From the NCBI GenBank assembly GCA_026413225.1, contig CM048552.1:165800053-165864052 (forward strand): a stretch of 64,000 nucleotides of DNA. The letters run 5' to 3'. The position numbers were made by a program, and so were the translations under genes. Below, in pieces: positions 46,658 through 59,541 of the stretch (within the stretch, counting starts at the first letter, position 1; every line of letters starts with the position of its first letter). The stretch is from Otis tarda (lineage: Eukaryota > Chordata > Aves > Otidiformes > Otididae). The notes beneath the pieces are model-generated. The model saw only the letters and a list, made by a program, of their open reading frames with translations, was not told where the DNA came from and made no database searches.

Positions 46658-46993
46658 AATCATAGAATGGTTAGGGTTGGAAGGGGCCTTCAAAGGTCAT
46701 CTAGTCCAACCCCCCCACCCTGCAAGGAGCAGGGACATCTTCAATTAGATCAGGTTGCTCAGAGCCCTGTCCAACCTGGCCTTGAATGTTTCCAAGGATG
46801 AGGCATCCACCACCTTTTGGGGCAATCTGTTCCAGTGTTCTACCACTCTCATTGTAAAAATTTTTTTCCTAATGTCTAATCTGAGTCTACCTTTCACAAC
46901 AGGCCCTGCTGAAGAGTCTCTCCCTGGCTTTCCTGTTGGTCCCCTTTAGGTACTGGAAAGCTGCTTTAAGGTCTCTCTTGAGCCTTCTCTTGA
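46658..46993 (-). mobile_element. CR1: CR1 copy 15, 3' portion
   Basis: The plus strand starts aatcatagaatggttagggt, then gccttcaaaggtcatctagt, gcaaggagcagggacatctt and ggcaatctgttccagtgttc. A short internal deletion removes part of the region around tctatttaaaaccatt. Only one tail octamer remains. Confidence 0.94.
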
Positions 46994-49536
46994 TTTAGCA
47001 AAATACTTCCATCTAAAACTGTTGAATGTAGAAAATAATAATGAGAACATCTTAAATTATCTCCAAAAGTAGCAATAAACTGGAAAAGGAAAATAGGGAA
47101 AAAATATTTTTTCATTAAAAAAATCATACCATGTAAGACCACTTTATTCTTGTTTGAATTTTGTTTCTGATTGTTTTATTGCTTGAAGCACCCATTTTGT
47201 GCCTAACCACTCATTTGTGATTGTCTCTTTGGCAAGCACTACAGTATGGGTTTAATGGTGTAAATTACCTTGAAATATTTCAATATACATCTAGTGACTT
47301 AATCATTAAGTTAATTCTTAAGTTTTGTTTACACTACCTTTTGCATGATTGTTGTTTTAAGTAAAAGTACCTAGAGTGTTGGTCTAAAGCACAAGGTGCT
47401 CAGCCACTTCTGTTTGTGATGTTTGCATATTGGACAAACATGGTAGCAAGAAGATTCCTTGAATAACTTTAGTAACCTTGTAAAAGCAAGTAAAGTGTCC
47501 TCAAAAGTAGATGTGCATTATAAAAAAAAAAATATATATGCATCTCCAGTCAGAAGATCTACGAGTACTTTTTGGCAAAATGCCCAGCCTCCTCTGTGTA
47601 ATTCACTGAGGAATACTTCTGTCTTACTCTGTAAATAGGCAGGTAAGATCAGGTTTCACCACTCAAAAGAGATAAAGAAGATATCTTAATATAAACACAT
47701 CTTTTTAAATGTCATTTGATAAGCATGCATCAAAACGGATTAAAACCTAGCTCCTTTTCATTTGCACTAACAAGGAGATGTGAAAACCCACACAAATGGA
47801 TATGACACGAAGCCTCTCACATTCTTACTAGTGCTATTGTCTTCCAACTTACCCTCGAAGCCAAAATTTTAAAGGATAGAATTGTGTCCCAAGGCATTTT
47901 GAAATACATTAAGTGAAGCACTCAGCCCCTTACTGACTATGTCTCTTTAGTCTGTGAAAATAAAAGAATTCCAGGCCTATCTTTTTGTTGCACTCTGGGC
48001 AAGTAATCAAACATGGACTGCTGGGATATCAGCCTTTCGATTTGTTGGTTTGAGAATACGTATCGTTTCAAAATAAGAAAGTGATACCTTTCAGAAAGTC
48101 TTTTCATGTTTTTAGGTAATGTTTTCAAACCTAACTAAACATTTCTATTTTCCAAATGCTCAAGCACTGCTTTGTTTTTCTTGCCAGTGTTTTTTTTCTC
48201 TCATTTGCAAGTTGAAAGAAGAGATGTAAGGGATGTTGTTAGATTAAATTGTGACTTTACCAATTAATCTATGAATTATTTAGTAATACATGCCTTCACT
48301 CCTTGCCTTACTTCTTTTTTTTGAGAAAGACTACTCTCAGTCTGTGCTTAGGACACATAAACCTTCTCCTCATACAAGGCAAAGGAAGCTGCATGCATGA
48401 GTTGTTACACTTCTCCTTACTGTTTCTGTGAGACAGTATTGTCTCGATGCTTTACTCACTGCTATTAAGGAATTGCTCCATTTTGGAATTAGTACCTGAA
48501 GCTTGCTGAATTGTTGGATTGGGTTTAGCGTACACTAAATCGAGAATTTTCAATGAGAAAACAGAGAACCTATGCCACTCAAAAATCAGTCTGAAACTCA
48601 GGGTAAAATTTATCTCTAGACTTAAGAAAAATAATCCATCAATGCCATAAAATACTAAATAAGTAATAAATAAGCAAAATAAACCCCTGTATTCTGATGC
48701 TTACGAGCAGGTAGAAGAATAAGTTAATAGTTCAGGAGTGAGAGATAGGCGTTTATACGAGGAGTTTAAGTCAGTCCCTCAGTTATTCTCTAACACTGTT
48801 GATTTTCTCTCAGCTTTTAGGAGTGATGACCATTTCTTTGTGATGATACAACTTTATCATTATTTCCTTGTTCATTTCCTTCCCCATCATGTGAAGTTTC
48901 AGAAATCCAATCTAGATAGGAAAATAGCACAGAAGGTTTTAATGGATCTGCAACCACTTTTTTTTTTATCTGATAGCAGATACAACAAACTCCACAATCT
49001 AACCGATTCACTTATACATAGAACAGATGATAGAGATACTAAATATAGATTTTCAGGGTCGTTATCCATCCCCACAGAAAACAGAAATAACAAAAGCAAC
49101 TGACAAATAAATTAAAGCTCTTAGACTACAGTAACTCTGAGGGCTTAATGTATTCTGCAACATTGTATCAATGCTGAGGCATTTCAGAAAAAAAAGTAAA
49201 TTAACACCCTAGGGCATTATAAATATGTAACTGTATTACACAGAGCAAAACTGATTTTTTTTGTGAGCACTTTGACTTGAATGAAAGCACATGGCAAGAT
49301 CCCTTGAAACATGATATGCTAATTTCCAGAATCTAGGGCTTGTGGATAGCTTCATGACAGACCTGGAGATTCCTGACTATTATTTTCACTCTTCATATGT
49401 CTTACTGGTATCATTTTTGACTCCACAGGAATGAGTTTTCTTCTGTGCAGGTGTTTGACATTACAATTGCCCCAGAAGAATGTTTCGGAGCCATGAACAG
49501 TGTTGAGGGAAACAGCCTTTCTCAGACACAGACTGA
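46994..49536. other. AT-rich spacer with a 121-codon ORF
   Basis: No recognised repeat. The plus ORF at 48,738-49,103 and an overlapping minus ORF (48,817-49,011) show no domain. Immediately before LTR-D the sequence is somewhat GC-richer (49,330-49,530). Confidence 0.55.
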
Positions 49537-50150
49537 TGTGCGGAAAACGGACTCCACAATCTGTAAGATTGTAAAGTAGGTATGTTTATTCAGCGCTGGG
49601 CAGCACGGGGGGTAGTCCCACCAAAATCGTGCGCGCCTGACGCGGTAGCCCACTGTAAATTTATACAACCAAGTGTTACATATACATAAAGTTTCGTATT
49701 ACGCCTATACATATGCATGACCTATCCCCGCTTCGTATTAAAATTAGTCCCAAGGGGTCATTTTAATAGACTCCTCCTGTCTGGGCTTGCGCAGTGCCTC
49801 CTGGTGGTGGTCGTCGGGGGTCGTGGGGATGAAGGCAGGTGACTCCTCTTCGTCACCGCTAGTAACCTTCTGTTCTTGCGCAAACTCAGTTATCCCTTGG
49901 CTTTCATTCAAGCTGCAGGGTCAGTTTTAGCTGGTTCTTGAAGCGACCCCCCTAGTCCTTACCAGGAACTGTCTTTCGTGAAGAATTGCAAGACTTTCTG
50001 CTTCAAATAGTTTGCACAATGGTTAGCAAATTATTAAGCAAGTAGTTAGCAAAACATTAAGCACTATTTATCAACTTGATTCCTTAGGATGCACAGCAAT
50101 AATTAATCAATGCCATATCTATTAAAATTTCTTTAACTCCTTCTCTCACA
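49537..50150 (-). mobile_element. LTR-D, 614-bp solo LTR with probable 6-bp target duplication
   Basis: On the minus strand it runs from TGTGAGAGAAGG (ending at 50,150) to TTCCGCACA (starting at 49,537), so TGTG...CACA termini. Sense landmarks are a TATA-like TATAAATT (49,655-49,662) and AATAAA at 49,584-49,589, in correct U3-R order. Flanks gactga (49,531-49,536) and gactgc (50,151-50,156) match at five of six bases, fitting a 6-bp duplication. That length is typical of alpha/beta-type (ERVK-like) elements. CpG words remain (gtgcgcgcctgacgcgg, gtcgtcgggggtcgtgg), suggesting youth. No internal genes remain. Confidence 0.82.
49584..49589 (-). promoter_or_regulatory. LTR-D polyadenylation signal
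   Basis: TTTATT on plus, AATAAA on the LTR sense strand, about 70 bp downstream of the TATA-like box and about 50 bp from the LTR 3' end. Confidence 0.6.
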
Positions 50151-52583
50151 GACTGCTGACAACTTCTGGAAGACAAAACACAAAAAAATTAATGTTAAGA
50201 CTAAAAATCGGGTAGTTAATACATAAAAGAAAGATACTAAGATCTTATAATCCCCATGAAAAAAATTACTACTTTGTATGATCTCCAGTGAGGGGGAAAA
50301 AAAAAAGCCAGTGATGTTTATTAAAAGAGGCTGAAATTTACCTCGATGTATCTTCTTCAAAAGCATCTGTTTATATTTCTGTCTTCAGAGACAGCCATTT
50401 AAAAGTCAGTAAATAAAAAAGAATTCTATTATTTAGGCATCATACAGATGATATGCTATCTCAGACATTTAACTACTTCTCTCCCTAGTTTATAGTTTTC
50501 TGGAATCAAGGTAGTTTCAATTAACACAAAATTTGTTCTTTGAGAAAAAAAAATACATTTCAAATTATTGAATTTCTGTATTTTTGGTTCAGAAATTCAG
50601 AAATTAACTTTATCTTTCAGTCAATGAAGCAGAACTATATGCAGAACTTGGGCAAATACTTAGATGGATAGTTAATATACTCAACTATTTTTCTAACCTT
50701 AGCTGAAATTGTATAATTTGCTGAAACCACTTCCAAAGGGAGAGATGGATTACACTGATAGGCCTGTTCTTGATAATGCACTATTCCTAAAACTTGTCAA
50801 AATGCACTAAAAGTAATAAAATTACTGTTTTCATTTCCACATAACAATAGGTGAGCAAAAAGCTTGATAAGTATGGAGTTAATTAAGAAGATATATCAAA
50901 GAATGAGATTCTAGAGTAGCTTACAATGCACTTTTGATTCCCTGATCGAGGATAATTCATCTTACTCTATGTCACTATTCTCATCAGCGAAAAAAGAAAG
51001 CAGAATACTGTATTAGCATCGTATATTGATTTTATAAAGTCATGACAAAAAAAAAAAGGTTGGTAAAACTTCCCTTAGAAGCTGAGCGGTCTCATGTTTA
51101 GCTTGGATAATCATATTTTTCTCCCCCTGTTTATATTCTGCAGCAGTCTGGAAACTTACCATCTGATAATCTCAACAGCTCATCTTCAACAAAGATAAAG
51201 ATAGGAAAATTACAAAAGTCAAAGCTTTCAGGAAGTAGATTTAAATATTCCCAGTTAGGCAAGAAACTAAAAACAAAGCTCTTTTGTTATCGATGGATGA
51301 CCTTTTTTGGACAGTAGGATTTTAAAAAGAAAGGAACCATAACTGCTAGTTTTGAGGTCTTTCATGTTAATGTGTAATAAAACCTCACTACTTCCCTGTT
51401 ACTTTCCAATAAATTACGTATTTCAAGTTTGAAGTTTCTGGATGGCAATGAATTCTGATGAGAAGTAGAATTTATGGTCGTTGAAACAGACATAGTTCTC
51501 AGGATCCAGACTTGTAGAAGTACAGCATAACCTCATTTCTGCCTATATGCCAAGATTTTCTTTCACTAGCAACCTTAAATGAATTGATGAGAAGAAAAAT
51601 TAGAAGAAAAGTTAGGAAAGAGCTCTAAGGTGATGTCCTGCAGGCAGAACACAGCCCAGCTATACACCTGTGCTCCACAACTGGTTTTGCTTCCACCTTT
51701 ACAGCTGAGACATGATTGTCGCACTTTAGGGAATTTTCTACCTCAGTTCTTGAATTAGGATGATTATGAACATGTGCACTATGAAGAATTTAGTTGTCTT
51801 AGATTTTTTTTTTTTAGTTAAAAAGAGGACTCGTCTAATAAGATTAAGACTATGTAAGGTTAGATGGTTTCAAATCAACATGCTTGAAGTTCAGGACTAA
51901 GGAGCATAAAATCTTGTTCTCGATCTCACATTTACACATAAGCAGCAATAGTTCTGTCACGTTTCATCAATATTTTCACTTCTTTTTAATTATAAGAATA
52001 TTGTATCTAAAATAATCAGAAGATTTTAGTTATTATCTTCCCTTCCTTATAAAAAAAATAAAACCCAACCACACAGTTAATACACTCCCTAGTTTCTTCA
52101 CATACATACACAAAACCATGGTAAAACAAAAAAGAAATTAAAAATAATGTGAAAAATGTATCTTTGACTAATATTTTACATTACAATATTATGACTGCCC
52201 TCCCTTCTTTACTGCATCTTTAATATATGTTTTAAATTCTTGTAATAATATTTTTACTTATAGATTGAAATCATTGTACCTAGAATCCTGATTCTTACAT
52301 CAGTTTTATAAAGTTTTACTGTGAGGGATTCATGTTCTTACTTTTTGATTTATGATTCTATTTGTTTTATTGATGTTAATACAACAATATGCCTAGGAAA
52401 AAACATAACTCAAATTTGACTGAACAAGCAAGCAGTTTAGAAGCCAGTTCCTGCTCATAACACTAATAGAGTTAACACAAACCTCGGAGGTCTCAGAACA
52501 GAATTGTTAAATGGGAAATCTTAGTTCAGTGGGCATGTATCTCGTAGGATTGCACAAGGATGCTATTTTATCATCTAATTGAT
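50151..52583. other. AT-rich spacer, nothing recognised
   Basis: Unique AT-rich sequence with short ORFs and A/T runs. No repeat or gene signature. Confidence 0.6.
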
Positions 52584-52732
52584 GACAGAGAAGTTGTGGA
52601 TAACTCATCCCTGGAGGTGTTCAACGCCAGGCTGGATGGGGCTTTGAGTGACCTGGTCTAGTAGAAGGTGTCCCTGCCCAGGGCAGGGGGGTTGGAACTA
52701 GGTGATCTTCAATGTCCCTTCCAACCCAAACC
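52584..52732 (+). mobile_element. CR1: CR1 copy 16, 3' fragment without tail
   Basis: cagagaagttgtggataact, catccctggaggtgttcaac, tgacctggtctagtagaagg, ttggaactaggtgatcttca and cccttccaacccaaacca. Homology stops exactly before the ATTCTATG tail. The following ~245 bp (to 52,977) is GC-richer and unassigned. Confidence 0.93.
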
Positions 52733-54800
52733 AGACTTCAGGCAACTGCAGCATGGGAAACAACAACGAAGCAGGGCTTTTCGCTAGACACTCCTGGAGT
52801 TGTAACTTTAGTTTTGTAGTGATGATAACTACTATTTCTCCTGGGTTGCACCATGACAACTGCTGTGGGGTTATACTCCACAGAAGAATAAGTAACAATG
52901 GCAAGAAAGAAGCACTGAGCATTCTTCTGTGTCCTCTTGGCTGTCCTCTTCGGCCTTCCTAATGTCAAAGCTTCCATTTCCTAATGTTTAAAGCATTTTG
53001 TCAAGACAACTGATTAGCACAGTATTTAATCAGAAAAATGTCATTTACTTTAACCTCTTTTTGTTACCATAAGGGTTTTATTTGGTTTCTTTTTTTGTTT
53101 GTTTTTGGTTTTGTTTTTTTTTGGTTGGTTGGTTGGTTTGGGTATTTCTTTTTTTTTAATATTACCTGACTTTAGTTGATTGAATATTGGATTTCATAGA
53201 CTCATTTGATTTATTGGACAAACCCTCTTCAAAAATCCATCCTGTATGGTATCCTGTATGCTCCATTGAGTAGGTTTCTAACATAGACTAAAAAAAAAAA
53301 AAACCACAACTCAAATAATGACATTGATACTCTTACAGAAAATGAAGATACTTACTCAAATTTAGTTAGTTTAATTGTAGAAGATAAGGAAAGAGTTTAC
53401 TGGGTTTAAATAATAACCATCTTTATAAGGAAACTCTTACAGTTTTAAGCACACAAAATAGAGTTTATGCCCTCTGGAGTCAGGTACTAGGGTTTTTTTT
53501 TGTATTCTATCTGTGCTGAAAACATATACTTTCCAAAGGGCAAAAAAAATCCCGTTGTTTAATACTTCCCATATGAGCAGAGTTAAGAAGAAACTTAGCT
53601 AGAAAGACACCCCAGGAGGAGGAATGAAAAAACATTTAATAATTTATGTAAATAACACATAATGGGAGACATATTTGTCATCAATTAACATAAATGTTTA
53701 CCTTGAGAAAAATGAAAATGTCAGGGCCATTTATTACAAGTGCTGTTTGTAGCAGAAAGGGATATTCATATGATTTGTTATATAGTTTATCTGTAAAATA
53801 TCTAAGGAATGTCAGTTTCTTCCTTAATTATCAGCCATGAAATACTATTTTTTTTCATTTTCTCTGAATATGTATTCAGTTAGAGTTCAACATCTTAAAT
53901 AAAGTTCTAAATTATATTTGTTTAGCATTTTATTTTGTAAAAAAAAATACAACAATATATGCCGATTTTGTATAGCACAGCACATGACTAGAGAGTTCTG
54001 AGGCAAAGAAATAAAAAGTGGATGTGTGTACACAGTACATACAGAACAGTATAGAACTGTAGTCTATACATATTGCTCAGTAATTTGTCCATTTTTGTAA
54101 ATACAACTGAAATTCTAGATCTCTTTTCGATATTTACTGCATCACTCCATTAAATAAAAATCATCAAAACATAAAGCCATAGATTTCAAGGCAACTTTAG
54201 ATTTTTTTTTTCTTGCGTATCTATCTCAAATTTCCTTGGGAAAATATGCTTAAAGTCAATGTGAAGTTAACCTGCAGATCAGAATTGCTGGATCTTACAT
54301 AAAGTAATCTTAATTAATTTCCTTATATAAATTGAGGCATTAAGTGTATCTGGTGTTAAGGAGATATTGGTTCACAGCTAAAACTCCTTTCTATAGTACA
54401 GAAAAAGATAGGATGTATTTAAAAGTCTAAACCACAAACAAGGAGTCCTTTGTTATGCTTCAGGGGACAGCTTAGTCTGTAGGTAAAAAAACAGTATGAG
54501 ACAGTAGTCTCCTGACACTAAGATAGGATTTTTGCCTCAGGATGTTTTGTTTTTTTTTTTTTCAAAGATCTGCTTATTATATGTTCATAACAATGAAAAA
54601 AAAAATAAAACAACTTTTCTGTATTTCTGTAAATTGATTACAACATAGATTGCCCAACTCTAATCACTGACTTTTTCTTAAAGAGTCACCCTCAAGGCTT
54701 TCAATTTCTCTTTTCTATTTAATTATAAAATAATTGAAAAAAAAAAGAATTATGAAAAAAACAAGTTTTAATTCTATGGAATTTGGTTGTAGTGTATATT

Positions 54801-54908
54801 TGTGTGTATATATATATATAATATAGAAACAAGACCATATAGTTTTATAAGAATGAATGAAATGTGTGTATATATATATAGTGTATATAAATAAGACCAT
54901 ATTGTTTA
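54801..54908. repeat. Tandemly duplicated (TA)n-containing unit
   Basis: Unit 1 at 54,801-54,849 and unit 2 at 54,863-54,908 share tgtgtgtatatatatata, then a variable stretch, then aagaccatat and gttta. The period is about 62 bp. Both units contain a (TA)n core. Confidence 0.8.
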
Positions 54909-55747
54909 ATATTAATCCAAATAAATAAGAGAAGAGAAAAAATGTTCCCGTTTCCCACACACCAGATCTTTATGTTGAAGAACATCCTCTTTAAAGATTT
55001 TTTTTTTTTTAAATCTAACTGACTGAAGAAAGGAATTGCATTAAAACACACTTCTTGCTAACTGCTAAAATGGTCTCAGTCAAGAATAAAATTTATCAAC
55101 TCAGGAATCATTACTAGCTCATTTTCAGTAAACTCAGATAACTCTTGCACTTGCTCTTATTTGATATTAAATGTAAAAGTTCAGAGTAATTATTTTCCTA
55201 TAGTATCATAGTATTTTTAATGGATACCAATATTCTTGTTGCAATTCACAGAGAATCTGCATGTCTCACTCTTGCTTCCTTTTTATCTGGCAGACAGATA
55301 TGAAGCTGGTCATTTTCTGCATGCATTTTTTAACTTACCATTTGAAGTAAGAAAAAGGCAATCTTATTAGTCCTCATAAATAGCCAACAGAGAATTTGAA
55401 ATTAAAAATGAGAAGATTGAGATCTACAAGGAGATCCCTTAAAGAGTTTTTTGGCAAGGTATTCATTTAAGTTTGAGTTTGTCTTCAATTACAGTTGTCT
55501 CCGGTTGCTGAGATGACACATGCATAGAAGATGCTTATTACTATTTGTCTCCTGGAGTATTTTAGGGAGTGGAATTCAGTAAAATATATCCTATGAAAGA
55601 TGCTTTCATTTCTGACTAAAAAGATGCATCTATGCTTATATGCAAGATATGAAATATTCTGCAAACAATGGAAAATGTTTGCATCTGTGGGACAATGACT
55701 GTGGAAGGTATTAACTTCCCTAAGATTCATCCTAACAGAAGTACTTC

Positions 55748-56218
55748 TAGGGTAAAATGCAGTTGCTGTTTCCAGGATGGAATGTGATTGGTGTGCTCAC
55801 TACAGCAGTTCCCTAGGCAACACACCCTGCCTCCCTTAGCATATGCTAAGATGAACAGAAACAAACAGACCGGAGGGTGGAGTGCAGTGGAGATACCGTG
55901 ACCAAGCTCTGTTACACTCCCTACACGGACGGGAAGTTTGTGGTACCTCTTGGCTAATAAGTCATATAGTAGCTGATGAACTGCATTGCAGCTGTCAAAC
56001 AAGAAGAATGTCAGCTGCTGAGTCATGAACTCTGGTGAAATAATGTCCTTTACATGAACTGTGCTCACTATAATCTCATTATAATGGTAAAACACATCTC
56101 CATCCCAAAGGCTACCACCTCCAAAGTGAGACTATCCCTCACTGGGCATGCGTTCTCTCTATTTTTTTTACTATATCTACTGTACCTTTAAGAAACAAAG
56201 CGAGAGAATTTTACCCTA
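55748..56218. mobile_element. Candidate 471-bp element with inverted terminal repeats
   Basis: TAGGGTAAAAT at 55,748-55,758 faces its exact reverse complement ATTTTACCCTA at 56,208-56,218. Beyond the 11 bp the ends stay loosely similar (ttgctgtttc versus tcgctttgtttc). Flanks GTACTTC (55,741-55,747) and CAACTTC (56,219-56,225) agree at five of seven bases. The interior has a perfect TGCTGAGTCAT (56,014-56,024, the NF-E2/AP-1-type consensus) and a CCAAT-type word on the minus strand. A 122-codon minus ORF (55,727-56,095) has no transposase motif. It could be a non-autonomous DNA transposon or MITE. Coincidence is possible. Confidence 0.4.
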
Positions 56219-59042
56219 CAACTTCGGTGATTTACATACTTGAAATAACAACTGTAAAAGTGCCAGCATATATATATATATATGACATTTTCTTAAAAAA
56301 AAAATTACATCATTCAGTCTGGAATTTTTAACAAATGCAACCCAAGTAATGAAAAACTAGTGCAAGAGGACTGCTTGCAGAAAATTTTGTTTCTTAACAT
56401 AAAGATAATAAATCTAAGCTAGCATTTGTTTTATTGTTAAGATCTAATGCATTCTGTGTCTAAGTGGAGTTTGAACCATGGTGGCATGCCAGATCTTTCT
56501 GGTAGATACGAGTAATGTTACAAGCCTTTCAAAAGAGATATGAAAAATTTTAGTTTATTTCAGTAGCTTAAAAATAGAAAAGGACACCAGTCTTTAAGGA
56601 GTTTTGGTCTAGTATACTGCTTGTGTGTTCAAATTAGATCAAGAGTTTGCAGGGGATCCCTAAAATGTTGTGAGTAGCATTGGAAAAAGACTGTGTTTCC
56701 TTTGAATTTTACAAAAAAAAAAAAAAAAAAGACAAGATGGGACACAAAAAAAACCAACAACTCAGAAATAGGAGGGTTAGTTCCACAAAAATTAAGAAAA
56801 AAAGAAAAAAAAAAAAAAAGAAAATTCGTGCAAATGGAATCTTTCTTAAACTTTCCACTCATTAGGCTGCTTAAATATGAAAGAATTTGGCCAGCCAACA
56901 CTAGGTAATTGTATACAATCACAAGAAGCATTGTCATGCAAACTTCTAAATAGCTGAATGTGATTTATTTTTGTTCTGGAAATTTTGTTTTATTTTTCTA
57001 TCTTTACCCCAATACAACCACTTGCTTCAAATGACTATTTGTCTGACCTGAGAGAATATATTTTACATTTATGAATTATCTTCAAGCCCTCCAAATTATG
57101 AATTCTTTTAGAAAAACTTTTACAGTAATGCCAGAAATCACCATTGGAATACAAAAAGATGTTTGAAATAGCTTTTTTTTTTTTCTTTTTAAAGAGCTAA
57201 AGATAGGAATACTTAATCTATGCAAACTTTTGTGAAGTAAAAATTATATTTTATTTTACACATATTACAATTTCTTTCTCAGAAACCAATTTAAAATTAA
57301 AATGCTTAAATGTAGTTGTCTGCAGCAACTGAAGACCAAGTAGGAAAACACAGGCCAAATCAAATGGTAATAGATGCCATTTATGAGTAAATACGGAGAG
57401 GCTAGTGTTGGCTGAAGAAAAGTGTTGAACTCACCAACTTTGCACATGTATTTTAGGGTGAGCTGAGCAGCTCTCTTAGTTCCACTGACTGTACTGCTTA
57501 GACAAACTATAACGTGTATGAAGACATCTAACTACTAGACAGACACTGTAGTCAACCTTAATGCCTTCATATGGGGATGAACTGCTCTTTAGATATTACT
57601 GACTACTTACACTGGAGTTCATAAATACCAGGCATAACATAGCATTATTGTTTACACAGACCAACAGTTTACAACAACAAATTAAAAAGAGCACAATACC
57701 CCTCCAAAAAAACAAAAAAATGCACACAATATACTACTGTTGTTAAAGCTTCACCAACACTCAAAGTAATACATGTCACTAATCAAAAAATCTTAGTGTA
57801 TTGCCAGATGAGCTATAAAATAACTTAACTTCTCTTTCCATTGAGAAAACGATTAAAGACATTTTGGAAAACACATATTCTTCAGAACATCTAAAAATAC
57901 CACAATGTATGAAAACATAAAAATGCACAGATAACGAATTTTCATTTGAAATGGTAGTTATTTCTTGATTATTTTCAAGTCAAAAAAGGCTTGAAAAATA
58001 AATAAAATATCACTGTACAAGTGACATTTGAAAATGGTTTTAAAAGAGCATAACAATACAATTGATTTGAACTTTTACAAGGTACCACCATTTGCATATG
58101 ATAATATGAACATAAGTTTGGAAGATACTCAGATGAAGTCTACAAATTAATGTAATGATAAACAATATGTGTTTCCAGGTAACTTTCCATTTCACATATT
58201 ACTTATCTTCAGTAAAATGGTTTTTTTAGATAACTGTTGAAACTTTCTGCAAAACAATTCAGATTCAGCACCGTTTTTTTTTTTTTTTACCTAGAAACAT
58301 GTGAATCGACTGAGGAATGTTCTTACAAGAAAGTAATCTCTGTAGTCTTTAAATTGTTTCCTAGGTATTAGCAGTTGTTTCTCTATATTAGGTAAGTTTC
58401 TCTTCCATGATTCCTGTTTGTTTTAAAAAAAACAAAGACAATGAATTTTAGAGACCTTTGATCACTGACTGTTGCTTCTACTTTTTCCTCAGTAGCTAAA
58501 ATATTTTATATTCTGTCTTAAAATTAGAGGACTCTTGTCTTCAACATGTCAGAGATAGAAAACATTGATTAAAATGTATTTGAAAAAAAGGTTAAGCATG
58601 TTTTCATTGTAATTTGTTTAAAGATATACTTTAGGAAAGTAGAAGAAATGAAATGTGGATTTTTTTATTTCCTATACATTATTTCTCTAAAATGTGATTT
58701 CAGTTTGTGGTTTCAGGTAATAAAATTAAGCCCAAACAGTAGTGTCTTCTAAAAAAAAAATTAAAAGTAGTTTAAAATTAATTGGAAACAAATGTTAGAA
58801 CAATTTGCATATTTACATGGAGATAGAAAATTAGAAATTCGGGTCAGCATGTGCTACTGAAAATGTTCGTGTAAGTAAATTGATTTCATTCTAATTACAG
58901 TTCAAGAGAGAGAGCAATATAGTAAGTCAAAACCTTTAACTGTTTTATCCATTTCAACTTTTGTAAGCACAATTTAACTATACACACCTGCCTACAAAAG
59001 TGGAGAGTTAACAGCAGGTGAGTGGGAATCTGTAACAATCAC

Positions 59043-59541
59043 AGAGTCATAGAATCATAGAATGGTTAGGGTTGGAAGGGACCTTCAAAGGTCGTCTAGT
59101 CCAACCCCCCTGCAAGAAGCAGGGACATCCCTGACTAGATCAGGTTGCTCAGAGCCTCATCCAGCCTGGCCTTGAACGTTTCCAGGGATGGGGCACCAAC
59201 CACCTTTCTGGGCAACCTGTTCCAGTGTTCTACAACCCTCAGTGTAAAAAAAATTTTCCTAGTATCTTTCTAAATCTACCTCCCTCTATTTTAAAACCAT
59301 TACCCCTGGTCCTGTCACAACAGGCCCTTCCCAAGAGTCTCTCCCTTTCTTTCCTGTAGGCGCCCTTGAGGCACTGGAAGACCGCTATCAGGTCTCCCTG
59401 GAGCCTCCTCTTCTCCAGGCTGAACAGCCCCAACTCTCTCAGCCTGTCCTCATAGGATCGGTGCTCCAGCCTTCTTAGCATCTTCGTGGTCCTCCTCTGG
59501 ACCTTCTCCAACTGGTCCATGTCTTTCTTATGTTGGGGGCT
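59043..59541 (-). mobile_element. CR1: CR1 copy 17, 3' portion, well preserved
   Basis: The plus strand starts agtcatagaatcatagaatg, then gttggaagggaccttcaaag, gcaagaagcagggacatccc and catccagcctggccttgaac. It ends near gtctttcttatgttgggggc. The minus ORF at 59,239-59,556 gives [18 protein letters not shown] and [18 protein letters not shown], and is frame-broken at the FR(K)ILGKFFLH end. Confidence 0.95.

Larger units (their letters stand above)
52733..59042. other. Spacer with T/G- and A-rich tracts and a TIR element
   Basis: 52,733-52,977 is a GC-richer patch open in both directions (86-codon plus, 79-codon minus ORFs) with no recognised domain. 53,090-53,158 is T-rich with (TTGG)n. 54,801-54,908 holds a duplicated TA-rich unit. 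55,748-56,218 is a candidate inverted-terminal-repeat element. 56,711-56,820 has two long A tracts. The remainder is unremarkable. Confidence 0.55.

Noticed and set aside
49624..49830. CpG-containing GC-rich patch as a possible CpG-island promoter
   Set aside because: It lies wholly inside the LTR-D boundaries and is explained by retroviral LTR sequence.
56711..56820. Long A tracts as a possible retrocopy poly(A) tail
   Set aside because: No AATAAA lies at the right distance upstream, and the surrounding sequence looks like A-rich simple sequence (aaaaaag repeats).
58719..58759. AATAAA followed by a short A run on the plus strand
   Set aside because: The A run is only about 10 nt and such hexamers are frequent in AT-rich DNA. 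There is no transcript-like body upstream.
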